Shown here: in pieces, positions 45,759 to 46,011 of the stretch | Position numbering within the stretch: position 1 is the first letter of the stretch | Layout: every line of letters starts with the position of its first letter | NCBI GenBank assembly: GCA_030696045.1 | Contig: JAUYNO010000050.1 | Location: 1 to 46,011 of the forward strand | Direction of reading: 5' to 3' | Length of the DNA: 46,011 bases | Source: Stagnimonas sp. | Lineage (GTDB): Bacteria > Pseudomonadota > Gammaproteobacteria > Nevskiales > Nevskiaceae | Position numbers and translations under genes: made by a program | The notes under the pieces: model-generated | Databases searched by the model: none | What the model was told of the DNA's origin: nothing | The model's input: only the letters and a program-made list of their open reading frames with translations

Positions 45759-46011
45759 TCAATTCTTCGGTCGCACGCGCCCGACCTCGACCCCCTCGAC
45801 CGGCAGGCCATAATCGACCGGCGCGGCCTGGTCATCGCGGATATCGATGCCATCGACCTTGACGGTGACCGCGCTCTTGTCCACCGCCGGCGGGGTGGCG
45901 TGGTGCTAGCTGGCCTTGCCACCGCCCACGCAGGCCGACAGGCTAAGCACCGCCAGGATGCTCATCGCCGCCAGCTCCCGGCGGCGCCGGCCAAAACCCA
46001 GCAGACCGACC
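45759..46011 (-). pseudogene. Small lipoprotein gene with in-frame amber codon, 5' end outside window
   Basis: Reading leftwards from the window edge, one frame encodes a basic n-region (GRRRREL), a hydrophobic core and a lipobox (MSILAVLSLSACVGGGKAS). It then meets TAG at 45906-45908. In the same frame 48 further codons follow, beginning HHATPPAVDKSAVTVKVDG and ending GRVRPKN, then TGA and a strong terminator. The second half is hydrophilic, Val/Asp-rich and protein-like. CAG to TAG would explain the interruption. It may be a decayed gene, a base error in the sequence, or readthrough. The first half alone would be only a lipidated stub. The true start is beyond the window or the internal ATG at 45965. 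Confidence 0.5.

Overview
The window is about 46 kb of very GC-rich, densely packed bacterial chromosome with no RNA genes, insertion sequences, phage genes or CRISPR arrays that I can see. Gene content suggests a Gammaproteobacterium, possibly of the Lysobacterales/Nevskiales type: argH lies beside an AlgZ/AlgR-like pair as in pseudomonads and relatives, TamA/TamB and OmpA indicate a Gram-negative outer membrane, and the ttcA, ydfG, yliI, dtd, folE and mnmG products resemble E. coli proteins. This placement is inference from a few gene neighbourhoods; no 16S rRNA gene is present. No gap between genes exceeds 300 bases.

Layout. 1-3.0 kb: yliI (cut by the edge), ydfG and argH form a tightly packed leftward operon with a TATAAT-type promoter. 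3.06-4.95 kb: algZ-algR read the other way. 5.0-9.25 kb: an HD-GYP protein with a degenerate receiver follows a solute-binding/PAS sensor kinase. 9.3-11.6 kb: a TerC-family membrane protein, an MJ1255-type glycosyltransferase and a 54-residue exported peptide. 11.6-17.0 kb: tamB-tamA. 17.1-20.0 kb: ttcA and a POT peptide transporter. 20.0-23.3 kb: a one-piece DUF1778-GNAT protein, then an OmpA protein and a lipoprotein made of thrombospondin type 3 repeats. 23.5-28.1 kb: dtd, then a four-gene GldA/F/G-like ABC operon ending in a DUF4340 protein. 28.2-31.96 kb: a diguanylate cyclase, an SDR plus acyl-ACP desaturase pair, and folE. 32.0-34.5 kb: a ParB-like protein, a YgjP-like metalloprotease and two divergent small lipoproteins. 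34.6-43.7 kb: a four-gene leftward operon encoding a 2157-residue hybrid kinase, two unrecognised winged-helix-like proteins and an HD-GYP response regulator. 43.8-46.0 kb: mnmG and the end of a small lipoprotein gene carrying an in-frame amber codon.

How it works together. Signal transduction dominates: three sensor kinases, AlgR, one diguanylate cyclase and two HD-GYP proteins. Both large kinases are followed, in the same direction, by an HD-GYP gene, so each unit could turn sensing of small periplasmic ligands into c-di-GMP breakdown. The envelope is the second theme (TamAB, OmpA and TSP3 protein, small lipoproteins, the ABC system).

The two most unusual items are the kinase/winged-helix/HD-GYP operon at 34.6-43.7 kb and the toxin-antitoxin-like fusion at 20.0-20.8 kb, whose GNAT domain has Phe where the catalytic Tyr of TacT-type toxins is expected.
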